A DNA stretch of 64,000 nucleotides from Lacustribacter sp964460315 (GCA_964460315.1 CAYWPQ010000005.1:25415-89414), one strand, 5' to 3'; positions 33,291-43,173 are shown, counted from the stretch's first letter. Numbers and translations: made by a program. Notes: generated by a model from the letters alone, not told the origin.

Positions 33291-36223
33291 GCTCACCCAC
33301 GTCATCAGGTCCATCAACACCGGACACGACCCCCGCCACCTCGGAGCAGGTCAACCTACCCAAAACCTCCTTCCCGATGCGGGGCGACCTTCCCAAGCGC
33401 GAACCCACATGGGTCCAGCAGTGGCAAGACCAAGGGGTCTATCAACGCATTCGTGCAAAGACTGCTGGCCGTCCGCTCTTTGTACTTCATGACGGCCCGC
33501 CCTATGCCAACGGCGACATTCACATCGGGCATGCCGTCAACAAAATCCTTAAAGACATGATTGTGAAATCCAAGACACTCTCGGGCTTTGATGCTCGCTA
33601 TGTGCCAGGCTGGGACTGTCATGGCATGCCGATTGAAATTCAGATTGAAAAACAATTCGGCAAGGGTCTGGCCACCAAGGATGTCCAACAGAAATCACGC
33701 GCATACGCCAATGAGCAGATTCTGAAGCAGAAAAAAGATTTCATTCGGCTCGGTGTTCTTGGTGACTGGGACCATCCCTACAAAACCATGGACCCCAAAA
33801 ACGAGGCCGACGAACTTCGCGCCTTGAAAAAGATTCTGGAAAAAGGCTTCGTCTTCCGCGGGCTGAAGCCAGTGAATTGGTGCTTCGACTGCGGGTCGGC
33901 CTTGGCCGAAGCCGAGGTGGAGTACGCGGACAAAACCGACCCTGCCGTGGATGTTGCTTTTCGCGCCAACGACGCCGCAAAGAAGGCTTTGGCCAAAGCC
34001 TTTGCGCAGCCAGAGAATTTGCTCTCCGGAGAGCTTGCTGCGGTGATCTGGACCACCACACCTTGGACGCTTCCCGCCAACCAGGCATTGAATGCACATC
34101 CCGAATTTGAATATGCCCTGGTTCAGGTCACCGGCGTCACCGAGAGCGCTGCCTCTAGGAAGTTTCCTCCCAACACAAGATTCCACTGGCTGGTTCTTGC
34201 CAAAGATCGTGTTGACTTCTGCCTGCAGTCCTGGGGGCTCACCGGATCCGTCCACGCAACCTGTCAGGGTTCAATGCTCTCCGGTATTGCGTTCAACCAC
34301 CCGCTTTTTGACGCCGATGCCGGTTTTGCCAGACTGGCGCCAGTGATCAATGCCGACTACGTGAACCTGGACTCAGGCACGGGTATTGTTCATGCTGCCC
34401 CCGCGTATGGCGTGGATGACTTCATGTCGTGCAAGTCGGCCGGGATGAACGACGACGCCATCCTGACACCCGTACTCGGCCATGGCGTTTACAGCGAACA
34501 CCTGCCGATGTTTGGTGGGCTTTCTATCTGGGATGCCAACCCCAAGATTGTGGCCAAACTTGCCGAGGTTGGGTCACTCATGCATTCGGAACGCTACGCC
34601 CACAGCTACATGCACTGCTGGCGCCACAAGACCCCGATTATTTATCGTGCCACCAATCAGTGGTTCGCGGGGATGGACCGACGCCCGACCGACGGCGGGG
34701 CTACGCTTCGTGAACTGGCGCTCGCGGGAATCGATCAGACTCAGTTCTTTCCCCAGTGGGGCCGTGCTCGGCTCTCGGCGATGATCGCCAACCGTCCGGA
34801 CTGGACGCTCTCACGCCAGCGTCAGTGGGGCGTGCCGATGGCCTTTCTGATTCATCGCGAAACAGGAGCGCTTCATCCTCGCACCCCTGAGCTTCTGGAG
34901 CGTATTGCCTCGGTGGTGGAAACCGAAGGCATTGAAGCCTGGCAAGCCATGAGCGTTGAATCCCTGATCGGTGACGAAGCCAAGGACTATGTCAAAAACC
35001 TGGACACCCTTGATGTCTGGTTTGATTCAGGCACCACCCATGAGACCGTGTTACGCGGCTCGCATCGAGCCTCATCCCATTTCCCAGCTGATCTTTACCT
35101 TGAGGGCAGTGATCAACACCGAGGCTGGTTTCATTCCTCATTGCTGACCAGCTGCATGATCAATGGCACGCCGCCCTACAAAGCCCTGCTCACCCATGGG
35201 TTTGTGGTGGATGGCGACGGCCGAAAGATGAGCAAATCCATGGGCAATGTTGTTGCCCCGCAAAAGGTCTCCGACGCCATGGGGGCCGACATTCTTCGCC
35301 TCTGGGTGGCGAGTACCGATTACTCGGGTGAACTCTCAATCTCGGACACGATTCTGAAGCGAGTGGTGGAATCCTACCGTCGGGTTCGCAACACGCTCTG
35401 CTTTTTACTTGGCAATCTGAGTGACTTCAACCCCTCGAGCGATGCCTTGCCCGTTGCGGAGCTTGCTGAGATTGACCGCTATGCACTGGCGCTGACCCAT
35501 GAGGTTCAGACCGAGGTCTTGAACGACTTCGGCCGGTATGCCTTTCATCCCGCTGTAGCCAGACTCGTGGCTTTTTGCTCAGAAGACCTCGGCGCGTTTT
35601 ACCTCGACATCCTGAAAGACCGGCTTTACACCACCGCAGCGAAGTCCAAGGCTCGCCGATCCGCGCAGACCGCCCTCTGGCACATTACCGAGTCCATGAC
35701 TCGCCTGCTCTCTCCTTTCCTTTCGTTCACCGGCAATGAGGCATGGCAGGCGCTTCACGGGATCGATGCGGCGACGACCAACGCTGCCACGGTGTTCGAA
35801 GAAACTGCGCACGCACTTCCAGAGATTCATGATTCTCAAACGCTCATGGCCAAGTGGAAAACCCTGCGAGAGATTCGCGCAGAGGTCATGCGTTCCATTG
35901 AAGTGGAGCGCGAAGCCGGGCGTGTTGGGTCCTCGCTTCAGGCGGCGATCACTCTCCATGCCGGTCATGATCTGGCCGAGATGCTTCAATCACTCGGTGA
36001 CGGACTGAAGTTTGTGATGATCACCTCCGAGGCCAACGTCGTGCATGACGACAATCTGGGCCAAAACGACTTCGCCGTCCGAGTCAGTCCGCTCAGCCAC
36101 GCCAAGTGCAGCCGATGCTGGCATTGGCGCGCTGACGTGGGGGTCGATCCCAGCCACCCCGAAATCTGCGGTCGATGCGTCAGCAACCTGTATGGCTCGG
36201 GAGAGGCCCGCCATGTCGCCTAG
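33287..36223 (+). CDS. ileS: Isoleucyl-tRNA synthetase
   Basis: IleS charges tRNA-Ile and edits mischarged valine. In the 978-residue protein HIGH is at residues 79-82 and KMSKS at 647-651. The CP1 editing domain lies between (WTTTPWTLPANQA), and the C-terminal zinc site is CSRCWHW ... CGRCVSN. About 40 residues longer than E. coli IleS, including a Ser/Thr/Pro-rich N-terminal tail of about 25 residues. It overlaps ribF by 4 nt and lspA by 11 nt, the classic proteobacterial order ribF-ileS-lspA. Confidence 0.98.
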   Translation: MSSPTSSGPSTPDTTPATSEQVNLPKTSFPMRGDLPKREPTWVQQWQDQGVYQRIRAKTAGRPLFVLHDGPPYANGDIHIGHAVNKILKDMIVKSKTLSGFDARYVPGWDCHGMPIEIQIEKQFGKGLATKDVQQKSRAYANEQILKQKKDFIRLGVLGDWDHPYKTMDPKNEADELRALKKILEKGFVFRGLKPVNWCFDCGSALAEAEVEYADKTDPAVDVAFRANDAAKKALAKAFAQPENLLSGELAAVIWTTTPWTLPANQALNAHPEFEYALVQVTGVTESAASRKFPPNTRFHWLVLAKDRVDFCLQSWGLTGSVHATCQGSMLSGIAFNHPLFDADAGFARLAPVINADYVNLDSGTGIVHAAPAYGVDDFMSCKSAGMNDDAILTPVLGHGVYSEHLPMFGGLSIWDANPKIVAKLAEVGSLMHSERYAHSYMHCWRHKTPIIYRATNQWFAGMDRRPTDGGATLRELALAGIDQTQFFPQWGRARLSAMIANRPDWTLSRQRQWGVPMAFLIHRETGALHPRTPELLERIASVVETEGIEAWQAMSVESLIGDEAKDYVKNLDTLDVWFDSGTTHETVLRGSHRASSHFPADLYLEGSDQHRGWFHSSLLTSCMINGTPPYKALLTHGFVVDGDGRKMSKSMGNVVAPQKVSDAMGADILRLWVASTDYSGELSISDTILKRVVESYRRVRNTLCFLLGNLSDFNPSSDALPVAELAEIDRYALALTHEVQTEVLNDFGRYAFHPAVARLVAFCSEDLGAFYLDILKDRLYTTAAKSKARRSAQTALWHITESMTRLLSPFLSFTGNEAWQALHGIDAATTNAATVFEETAHALPEIHDSQTLMAKWKTLREIRAEVMRSIEVEREAGRVGSSLQAAITLHAGHDLAEMLQSLGDGLKFVMITSEANVVHDDNLGQNDFAVRVSPLSHAKCSRCWHWRADVGVDPSHPEICGRCVSNLYGSGEARHVA

Positions 36224-36716
36224 CCGACGTTCCTCATCGTCCAAAGGCATGACGGCGGGACGCTGGTTCATGGTCGCGCTCTTGCTGATTGGCTTGGATC
36301 AACTCACCAAGCTCGTGATCATCAATGCCTATGAATTGGGCGAGCAAACGCTGGTCACCTCTTGGTTCAATATTGTTCGCGTTCACAACCCAGGTGCCGC
36401 CTTCAGTTTCTTGGCCGATGCAGGTGGCTGGCAGCGCTGGTTCTTTGTGGGGCTCGGCGTGGTGGCTGTCGGCTACCTTGCTTTTCTGATGACCCGTAAC
36501 GCTGGGCAGTTTCTCTTCTCGCTTGCGGCCACCCTGATTATCTCGGGCGCTGTCGGCAACACGATTGATCGGGTGAGCTGGGGTTATGTCGTGGACTTCA
36601 TCGACTGGCATATCTCTGGATGGCACTGGCCTGCCTTCAATATCGCCGACAGCTGCATTGTTTTGGGGGTGACACTCTTCATACTTGACGAGATTCGTCG
36701 AGTTCGCCGAGGATAG
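36213..36716 (+). CDS. lspA: Lipoprotein signal peptidase (signal peptidase II)
   Basis: LspA removes signal peptides from prolipoproteins such as the MltD in this window. The 167-residue protein has four membrane segments, the conserved DQLTK and VHNPGAAFSF motifs, and the two catalytic aspartates Asp128 (GYVVDFIDWH) and Asp146 (FNIADS). The start is ATG 36213, giving a short Ser/Arg-rich cytoplasmic N terminus; the longer frame upstream is within ileS. Overlaps ileS by 11 nt and precedes coaBC by 8 nt. Inner membrane. Confidence 0.97.
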   Translation: MSPSRRSSSSKGMTAGRWFMVALLLIGLDQLTKLVIINAYELGEQTLVTSWFNIVRVHNPGAAFSFLADAGGWQRWFFVGLGVVAVGYLAFLMTRNAGQFLFSLAATLIISGAVGNTIDRVSWGYVVDFIDWHISGWHWPAFNIADSCIVLGVTLFILDEIRRVRRG

Positions 36717-36724
36717 CCGGGATC

Positions 36725-37978
36725 ATGCGCCTACAACATCGTCACTTCGTCATTGGTATCACTGGGGGCATCGCCGCCTACAAGACCTGTGAACTGGTTC
36801 GTCGATTGCAAGACGAAGGCGCGACGGTTCAGGTGGTCATGACCGAGGGAGGCACACAATTTGTCAGCCCCCTCACCTTTCAGGCTCTATCGGGCCGTCC
36901 GGTTTACACCCAGAGCTGGTCATCCCCAGAAAAGAGTGGGCCTTCGAATGGCATGCCGCACATTGACCTCTCTCGCGAAGCGGACGCCATTCTGGTGGCA
37001 CCCGCGAGCGCCGACTTCATCGCACGGCTTGTGAGCGGGCAAACGCCCGACCTTCTTTCGACACTTTGCCTTGCACGAGAGATCCCGCTGCTTGTTGCCC
37101 CCGCCATGAATCGTCAGATGTGGGATCATCCCGCCACGCAGCGCAATGTGGGCCAGCTTCGGCAGGATGGGGTCGCCGTCCTCGGTCCAGGCTCGGGGAC
37201 CCAGGCCTGTGGTGAGATCGGCGACGGCAGAATGCTTGAGCCGCATGAACTCCTTGCTGAACTGCTGTCCCGCTTCGGACCCGACGGCACAGCCAGCGCC
37301 TCGACCCGGGGCCCAAACATTCGCGGAGTGCTGCAAGGCAAGCGCGTGGTCATTACTGCAGGCCCAACCTTTGAGGCGATTGACGAAGTGCGTGGCATCA
37401 CCAACCGATCATCGGGAAAGATGGGGTTCGCGCTCGCCCAAGCGGCCCGCGCGGCAGGTGCCGATGTGGTCCTGATTGCTGGCCCCGTCAGCCTTCGAAC
37501 GCCCGAACAGGTCCGCCGAATCGATGTTGCCAGCGCACTGGACATGCACGATGCAGTGCATGCGGAACTCCAGTCCCAAGCCGCTGATTGTTTTATTGCT
37601 GTCGCGGCGGTGGCCGACTGGCGGCCCACGAACCCCATCAAGGGAAAACTCAAAAAAGAATCGGGCACTGGCCTGGGTGACATTCAGTGGGTTGAAAACC
37701 CGGACATTCTGGCCAGCGTTGCGGCCTTGCCTAACCCACCCTTCTGCATGGGCTTTGCGGCCGAAAGCGGTGATCGCGAAACACTCCACCATTTACTCCC
37801 TGCCAAACGCGCGCGCAAAGGTGTGTCCGTGCTTGTGGGGAACATCGGCACTCAGGCCTTTGGGCGGGATAACAACGAGCTTGTGATTTGCGACTCATTC
37901 GGTCTGCACGACATCCCCTTGGCTTCGAAAGAAGACCTCGCTCGAGTCCTTATCGCCCGGATTGCCACCCAACTCTGA
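36725..37978 (+). CDS. coaBC: Bifunctional phosphopantothenoylcysteine decarboxylase/synthetase
   Basis: This enzyme condenses 4'-phosphopantothenate with cysteine and decarboxylates the product in CoA synthesis. The N-terminal CoaC flavoprotein half (1-190) has GGIAAYKTCELVR, active-site His79 (MPHIDLS), PAMNRQMW and Cys162 in the substrate clamp GTQACGEIGDGRM. The C-terminal CoaB half (about 205-417) has ITAGPTFEAID, NRSSGKMG, AAVADWRP and the dinucleotide lysine region KGKLKKE. Length of 417 residues is typical. Follows lspA by 8 nt and precedes dut by 12 nt. Confidence 0.97.
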   Translation: MRLQHRHFVIGITGGIAAYKTCELVRRLQDEGATVQVVMTEGGTQFVSPLTFQALSGRPVYTQSWSSPEKSGPSNGMPHIDLSREADAILVAPASADFIARLVSGQTPDLLSTLCLAREIPLLVAPAMNRQMWDHPATQRNVGQLRQDGVAVLGPGSGTQACGEIGDGRMLEPHELLAELLSRFGPDGTASASTRGPNIRGVLQGKRVVITAGPTFEAIDEVRGITNRSSGKMGFALAQAARAAGADVVLIAGPVSLRTPEQVRRIDVASALDMHDAVHAELQSQAADCFIAVAAVADWRPTNPIKGKLKKESGTGLGDIQWVENPDILASVAALPNPPFCMGFAAESGDRETLHHLLPAKRARKGVSVLVGNIGTQAFGRDNNELVICDSFGLHDIPLASKEDLARVLIARIATQL

Positions 37979-37990
37979 GAGACCCAACCG

Positions 37991-38437
37991 ATGAAGATTG
38001 ATGTCAAGGTTCTTGATCCACGAATGAAGGATCAGCTTCCCGCCTACGCCACGCCGGCCTCGGCTGGGCTTGACCTTCGCGCATGCATTGATGCCACCAT
38101 CGTCATTGAACCTGGCCAGACCGTGCTGGTGCCCACTGGCCTCTCCATTTACATCGCTGACCCCGGCTATGCAGGTCTGATCCTTCCGCGATCAGGTCTG
38201 GGCCACAAACATGGCATCGTGCTTGGCAATCTGGTGGGTCTTATTGATGCCGATTACCAGGGCCCACTCATGGTCTCCACATGGAACCGCGGAGCCACAC
38301 CTTTCAAGCTTGAGCCCATGGAGCGACTGGCCCAGCTTGTGATCGTGCCGATCCAGCAGGTCAGCTTCAACCTGGTCGATTCTTTCGAGGCCACCGACCG
38401 CGGCGCTGGAGGGTTCGGAAGCACGGGTCAACGTTAA
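37991..38437 (+). CDS. dut: Deoxyuridine 5'-triphosphate nucleotidohydrolase
   Basis: Dut hydrolyses dUTP to dUMP, protecting DNA from uracil and feeding dTMP synthesis. The five motifs of the trimeric family are present in order: ASAGLDLRA (I), LPRSGLGHKHG (II), GNLVGLIDADYQGPL (III), RLAQLVI (IV) and the C-terminal RGAGGFGSTG (V). 148 residues, normal length. Next to coaBC, a conserved pair in proteobacteria. It converges with the spermidine synthase-like gene after 24 bp; a short GC-rich hairpin (GCCCC/GGGGC) in that gap lacks a clear U-tract. Confidence 0.98.
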   Translation: MKIDVKVLDPRMKDQLPAYATPASAGLDLRACIDATIVIEPGQTVLVPTGLSIYIADPGYAGLILPRSGLGHKHGIVLGNLVGLIDADYQGPLMVSTWNRGATPFKLEPMERLAQLVIVPIQQVSFNLVDSFEATDRGAGGFGSTGQR

Positions 38438-38461
38438 GCCCCCCTCCATCGGGGCCAACTT

Positions 38462-40466
38462 CTACTTCAAAACTTTGAATAAATTGTTGAAGTCGTCTGT
38501 CCACACCGTAAGGCCGGGGATGTTGTCAATCGCGTATTGGCGAGCCTGAATTTTCGAANNNNNNNNNNNNNNNNNNNNNNNNNNNNNNNNNNNNNNNNNN
38601 NNNNNNNNNNNNNNNNNNNNNNNNNNNNNNNNNNNNNNNNNNNNNNNNNNNNNNNNNNACGCCATCCGGCTTCAAATGCTTCCGATAGATCGTCATGGCC
38701 TCGCGCGTTACCAGATGAATGGGAATGGAGTCGCTTGAAAACGCGTCGATCACCAAGACATCGAACTGATTGCTGCTGGCCTCGCGTTCGAGCACGAGCC
38801 TAGCATCACCCAGGGCAAACGAAATTTCTGCAGGGGAGTCCGTCAGATAGGTGAACTCGGTCTTCGCAAGGTTAATCACCTCTTGGTTGATTTCATACAT
38901 TCGGTAGTGGTCACCCCGTCGTCCGTAGGCAGCCAGCGTGCCCACGCCCAGCCCAATCACACCAACCCGAAGACCCCCAGGGGCCTGCCTGTTTTTTTCA
39001 GTCAACGCCAGCCCAACGCCGGAGGTTGGACCGTAATAGGTGGTGGGCTGCTGTCGACGGCCAGGGTTCATGTCTTGCAGGCCATGAAGAATCACACCAT
39101 GAATCAGCCTGCGTACAGGCTCTTGTCCTCCCGAATAAAAACGTTCGCTCACCCGAAGGGTGCCGTAGAAGTTTCGAGAGGCATAGATTGAGTCTTGATT
39201 GCTGTTGGATTCATAGCTTGTGGCGTAGTGGATCGTGACACCAAGGCTTAATAGGCTGCCGCCAACAAACACCGTCTTTAGCGGGCCAACACCATGTTGC
39301 AAGCCAACCCAGACCCCGGCTGCAGCCAGCAAACCAAGGCTGAGGGGAAGTTCCCAATACAGGGTGAAAACTCGCGGAGCAACCAGGGATACGAACACGC
39401 CACCCATGGCGCCGCCGAGGGCGATCATCAAGTAAAACCGTGTCAGAAACCTTGCTCTGGGTTTGGCCTGAGCGAGTTCACCGTGGCAAAAGAGGCAGCC
39501 CAAGAAAAGCCCAGCCAGGTAAAGCGGGATCGCGTAATCAATATCAAGAATGCCGTCGTCGGTGACCAGCCCCCAGGCCATGAATGCCGCGAGCACCATC
39601 GCCGGCAACATCATGGAATCCCGCAGATACCAGCCCCTGCCGCGACGACCTTCAAATGCAATCACAAAAGTAAGCAGATAGAGCGATAGCGGAACCACCC
39701 AAAGGAAGGGGATGGACGCGATGTTCTGGGTGATGTGGCTCGACACGGAGAGCAGCATCATGGTGGCAATTGCGGCCAGAGCAAACCAGACCCCATAGTC
39801 CTGTGCACTCGGTGACTGATGGTCGTCGTCATGAGGCTCTCGAGCCGACGCCCCTGGGGTGTCTCCGTTTGAAGGATTTGCTTGCGAAGCACGCCAGGCC
39901 AGAAAACCCGCAAGCAACACAAAGGCCACGTAGACCCCGCTCCACATCATGGCCTGGATCTTGGTGGAGACCCATGGCTCAATGACAAACGGATAAGCAA
40001 GAAGCCCCATCAGGGATCCGAAGTTCGACAAGGCAAACAGACGATAGGCCCGCTGGGCCTTCGAGGCGTCAGGCTGGCTTCGCGCAAACCACGACTGTAC
40101 CAGTGGCCCCGTGGTGGCAAGCATCAGATAGGGCAGACCAATGGTCATCGTCAGCAAGCCAACGATGCGAAGCGTGGGGTCCTCATGGCCGGTGGGCTTC
40201 CATTGCTCTGAGGCAAGAATGGGCAGAGCCAGCAGGCTCACAAGAAGGAGTGCGATATGAAGCCCCGACTGAAGCCTGGGCCTGATGCGCTGAACGGCAT
40301 CCGAATAGGAGTAGCCCGCCAGCAAAACCACCTGAAAAAACATAAGACAGGTTGTCCAGACCGCCGCGGACCCGCCAAACCACGGCACGATCTGTTTGGC
40401 TATGATGGGCTGAACCAGAAACAACAAAAAGCTTGAGACCAGAATGGTCAGCGCGTTCATCAGCAT
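38462..40466 (-). CDS. Membrane-fused spermidine synthase-like protein, interrupted by assembly gap
   Basis: The N-terminal 420 residues form a polytopic membrane domain of MFS/SpeE-fusion type (LVQPIIAKQIVPWFGGSAAVWT at the start). The C-terminal part is a spermidine synthase-like Rossmann domain with GVIGLGVGTLAAYG, YEIN and VLVIDAFSSDSIPIHL. The coding sequence runs into 100 N; beyond the gap the frame ending at 38462 gives PGLTVWTDDFNNLFKVLK, the expected C terminus of this family. The two parts are in different frames across 100 N, so the true gap length should be a multiple of three if the gene is intact. Function is unproven; polyamine synthase activity is doubtful. The start is ATG 40466 or 40460, the latter overlapping the tal stop. 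Confidence 0.82.
38559..38658. other. Assembly gap (100 N)
   Basis: Exactly 100 N interrupt the spermidine synthase-like gene. A round 100 is a common placeholder for a gap of unknown length. From the usual spacing between KPDG and the WTDDF motif in this family I expect the real missing piece to be longer, very roughly 150-250 bp; this is an estimate from memory of the family. Confidence 0.97.
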
Positions 40467-41398
40467 GCGAGTCGAGCATCCAATTTCTGGCCGTCCACCA
40501 CGAAGGCCCGAATGCCTTCGGCAAGCTTCTCGCTGGCCATGGCGTCTTCATTGAGTTGGAATCGAAAGGCCGCCTCGGCAAGGTCCAGAGACGGTGCTGA
40601 CGTTGTACCACTGGCCGGATTCAGTTCGCGAACCAGACAGGTTCGAGTCGTGTCATTTTTCAGCTGCTCAAGCAGATCCGGGCTCACCGTCAAAAGGTCA
40701 CAGCCCGCTAGCGCAAGCACCTGGTCCACATGCCGAAAGCTGGCCCCCATCACCGAGGTCGCGTAACCATGTTGCTTGAGGTAGCTATAGATTTTTTTCA
40801 CCGAGAGCACGCCAGGGTCTTGATCGGCCGAGGTCCAGCTCGCGCCGGACTTCTTGAACCAGTCACTGATACGGCCGACGAATGGCGAAATCAAGGTCAC
40901 GCCTGAGTCGGCCGCCAGAGCCGCCTGGGCAAGGCTGAAAATCAGGGTGACGTTGCATGCAATGCCCTCACGCTCAAGTTGTCGTGCGGCCTGCACCCCT
41001 TCCCATGTCGCTGCAATCTTGATCAGCACCCTGGAAGGATTCTGACCCATCGATTGATAGCCTTCGATGATTCGATGGGCCTCACGAATCGTGGCCTGCG
41101 TGTCAAAGGAATGTCGGGCGTCGACCTCAGTGGAGACTCGTCCGGGCACGATCTTCAAGATCTCAGTGCCAAAGTGAACAAGGACAGCACGAGCAAGGTC
41201 CGACATGCTACCGGAGTGCTTGGATCTCACCTGCTGGACAATACCCGCGTACTCCGGCTGATCAAGGGCTCGGACAATCAGTGTGGGATTGGTGGTGGCG
41301 TCTTGCGGCTGATAAGCCCGCATCAGTTCAAAACTGCCAGTGTCGGCCACCACCGTGGTGACGGCTTTCAGCGCATCCAGCGCATTGGAAGGGTTCAT
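40460..41398 (-). CDS. tal: Transaldolase
   Basis: Transaldolase moves dihydroxyacetone units in the pentose phosphate pathway. The 312-residue TalB-type protein has DATTNPTL near residue 33, GRVSTEVDAR near 86, and the Schiff-base Lys127 in RVLIKIAATWEG. Further motifs are CNVTLIFSLAQA and SPFVGRISDWFKK. Length and motifs are typical. Its TGA overlaps a possible start of the membrane spermidine synthase-like gene (TGATG). It is separated from the upstream sulfide dehydrogenase-like gene by a terminator hairpin and has little room for its own promoter. Confidence 0.96.
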   Translation of the reverse strand: MNPSNALDALKAVTTVVADTGSFELMRAYQPQDATTNPTLIVRALDQPEYAGIVQQVRSKHSGSMSDLARAVLVHFGTEILKIVPGRVSTEVDARHSFDTQATIREAHRIIEGYQSMGQNPSRVLIKIAATWEGVQAARQLEREGIACNVTLIFSLAQAALAADSGVTLISPFVGRISDWFKKSGASWTSADQDPGVLSVKKIYSYLKQHGYATSVMGASFRHVDQVLALAGCDLLTVSPDLLEQLKNDTTRTCLVRELNPASGTTSAPSLDLAEAAFRFQLNEDAMASEKLAEGIRAFVVDGQKLDARLAC

Positions 41399-41408
41399 GG
41401 TCTCTCAC

Positions 41409-41450
41409 AAAAAATTCGGGCACGATTCCAACTGCGAATCATGCCCGAAT
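41409..41450 (-). terminator. Rho-independent terminator after the sulfide dehydrogenase-like genes
   Basis: On the minus strand ATTCGGGCA/TGCCCGAAT and GATTC/GAATC form a 15-position stem with one mismatch (41414-41450), followed by a run of U (41409-41413). It ends the cytochrome/flavoprotein transcript 11 bp before the tal start codon. Confidence 0.85.
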
Positions 41451-41518
41451 CAGTGAAGGACGTCAGCGTCACCAGGGCCAGGAGAACCCGGGCCCTGAGT
41501 TGATCACCCTCTTTTTGC

Positions 41519-42829
41519 TTAGGTCAGCATATCGGCCCAGATGTTACGAGCCCAACCCATGGCAAAACGGCCTTCGATTTCGGTGGGTCGGCCGCTCACA
41601 CCGCCGGACCCGGCCACCGTCTTCATGGTTTTGTCCGTGGCGTCGTAGGCGTGAACGCTGGCCACGTGCACCACATTTTTGTCATCCACGAAGCTGTAGC
41701 AGGTGTTGGCCATCATTGGGGCGATGGCCGAGCGGCCATTCATCAATTCCACAATGGCTGCCGCGGCCGCTTTACCGTGCTGGTTGGCCATATGACCCGA
41801 CTTCGGCATGGCGGGCGCAGCGAAGGTTGCATCACCCAGAACATGAATATTCTTATGAGCGGTCGATTCCATGGTGACCCAATCCACGCCACACCAGAGA
41901 TTGTTCATGTTGACCAGGCCTGCGGCCTGAGCAATGTTTCCGGCACGATGTGGAGGCACCACGTTCAACACGTCGCCCGTGATGCGATCACCAGTTTCGG
42001 TGCTAAGACGTTTGCCTTTCAGGTCAAGTTCGGTGACCACCATGTTGGCGTTGTATTCGATCATGCCGGGGTATAGATCGGCCCAGGCCTTCATGAACAG
42101 GCCCTTTTTCGACTGAATATCAGGATTGGCGTCCATGATCACGACCTTGCTTCGCGTGTTCCCCTTCGCTTTGAACAGGTGCGCCACCTGACAGGCCCGC
42201 TCATAGGGGCCAGGGGGGCAGCGATAAGGAGCCTTGGGGATTGAAAGCACATAGACACCACCATTGGGAACCGCATCCAACTGAGCTTTCAGAGCCATGG
42301 TCTGCGGACCCGCTTTCCATGAATGGAGGATGGTCTTTTGGGCTTCATCATTCAGACCAGCAATCGCCTGGAAGTTGAAATCGATACCAGGGGAAACCAC
42401 CAGTCGGTCATAAGCGATGACCTCGCCCTTCTTCACCGTGACGGTTTTCTTGGCGGGATCAATGGCCGTGACTTCATCATTGATGACATTGATACCACGG
42501 GCCTTAAGCTTGTCATAGGTGTGGGTAATGGTCTGCATGGTTTGCGAACCACCAAGCACCAGATTGGAGATGGGGCATGAAATGAAGTTGCGTTCGCGTT
42601 CGATCATGACCACTTCAATGGCACCCGCGGACCATTCATTGATGTACTTCGCAGCAGTGGCGCCACCATAGCCGCCACCAATCACCACGACTCGGCCAAG
42701 CTTTTTGGACGACGCAGTCTTGCCGGTGGACGATGATGCGCATCCTGCGAGGCCTCCTGCAGCGGTCACCGCCACGCCAGCAGCACCCGCCTTAATCAGG
42801 CTTCGGCGATGATTAAATTGATCTGACAT
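41519..42829 (-). CDS. fccB: Flavocytochrome c sulfide dehydrogenase-like flavoprotein (Tat-exported)
   Basis: FccB-type proteins oxidise sulfide with FAD and a redox-active disulfide. The 436-residue precursor starts with a twin-arginine signal (HRRSLIKAGAAGVAVTAAGGLAGC). It has the dinucleotide fold VVVIGGGYGGATAAKYI, redox cysteines Cys85 (NFISCPIS) and Cys313 (LWCGVDW), GDATFAAPAMPKSGHMANQ, and the C-terminal FCSD-flavin domain. AAGGAGAAAAC lies just before the ATG. A cytochrome c gene precedes it by 26 bp. Sulfide is the expected substrate; related proteins such as SoxF have accessory roles. A cysteine at the end of the signal also resembles a lipobox. Confidence 0.87.
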   Translation of the reverse strand: MSDQFNHRRSLIKAGAAGVAVTAAGGLAGCASSSTGKTASSKKLGRVVVIGGGYGGATAAKYINEWSAGAIEVVMIERERNFISCPISNLVLGGSQTMQTITHTYDKLKARGINVINDEVTAIDPAKKTVTVKKGEVIAYDRLVVSPGIDFNFQAIAGLNDEAQKTILHSWKAGPQTMALKAQLDAVPNGGVYVLSIPKAPYRCPPGPYERACQVAHLFKAKGNTRSKVVIMDANPDIQSKKGLFMKAWADLYPGMIEYNANMVVTELDLKGKRLSTETGDRITGDVLNVVPPHRAGNIAQAAGLVNMNNLWCGVDWVTMESTAHKNIHVLGDATFAAPAMPKSGHMANQHGKAAAAAIVELMNGRSAIAPMMANTCYSFVDDKNVVHVASVHAYDATDKTMKTVAGSGGVSGRPTEIEGRFAMGWARNIWADMLT

Positions 42830-42855
42830 TGTTTTCTCCTTGTCCCTGAGGCGAT

Positions 42856-43173
42856 TTATTTTTTCTTAGGCTGAGCGGCGAAGTAGGCGGCGAGGTCAGC
42901 GATCTGCTGGTCGGTGTAGCCCTTCACGATCTGGTGCATCAGCGTCGCGGGTTTGTCACCGCTGCGGTATTCCTTCATGTTGCTGATGAATTTTTCTTTA
43001 TCGTAGCCTGCAAGGGATTCCATGATCCCCACGCTGCGGCCATCCGTTCCGTGGCAGTTGGCGCAGTTGGCGGCCAGGTAACGAATCTTGCTCATGTCTT
43101 GCGCCTGAACCGGCAAACTCAGCCCGATCGTGGCGGACCCGATCAGTGCCGCCATAACAAATTGCTTTCGCAT
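42856..43173 (-). CDS. Monohaem cytochrome c, probable partner of the sulfide dehydrogenase flavoprotein
   Basis: The 105-residue precursor has a Sec signal peptide (MRKQFVMAALIGSATIGLSL, cleavage after VQA) and one haem-binding motif CANCH (Cys37, Cys40, His41), with a likely distal Met79. The remainder resembles class I cytochromes (SLAGYDKEKFISNM ... YTDQQIADLAAYFA), close to the cytochrome subunits of flavocytochrome c. GGAGGGAG before ATG 43173 fixes the start. It would take electrons from the FccB-like protein in the periplasm. An imperfect inverted repeat around 43225-43258 upstream may be a regulatory site. Confidence 0.9.
   Translation of the reverse strand: MRKQFVMAALIGSATIGLSLPVQAQDMSKIRYLAANCANCHGTDGRSVGIMESLAGYDKEKFISNMKEYRSGDKPATLMHQIVKGYTDQQIADLAAYFAAQPKKK

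Noticed and set aside
38438..38461. GCCCC/GGGGC hairpin after dut as a terminator
   Set aside because: Only five pairs and no U-tract; may be chance in GC-rich sequence.
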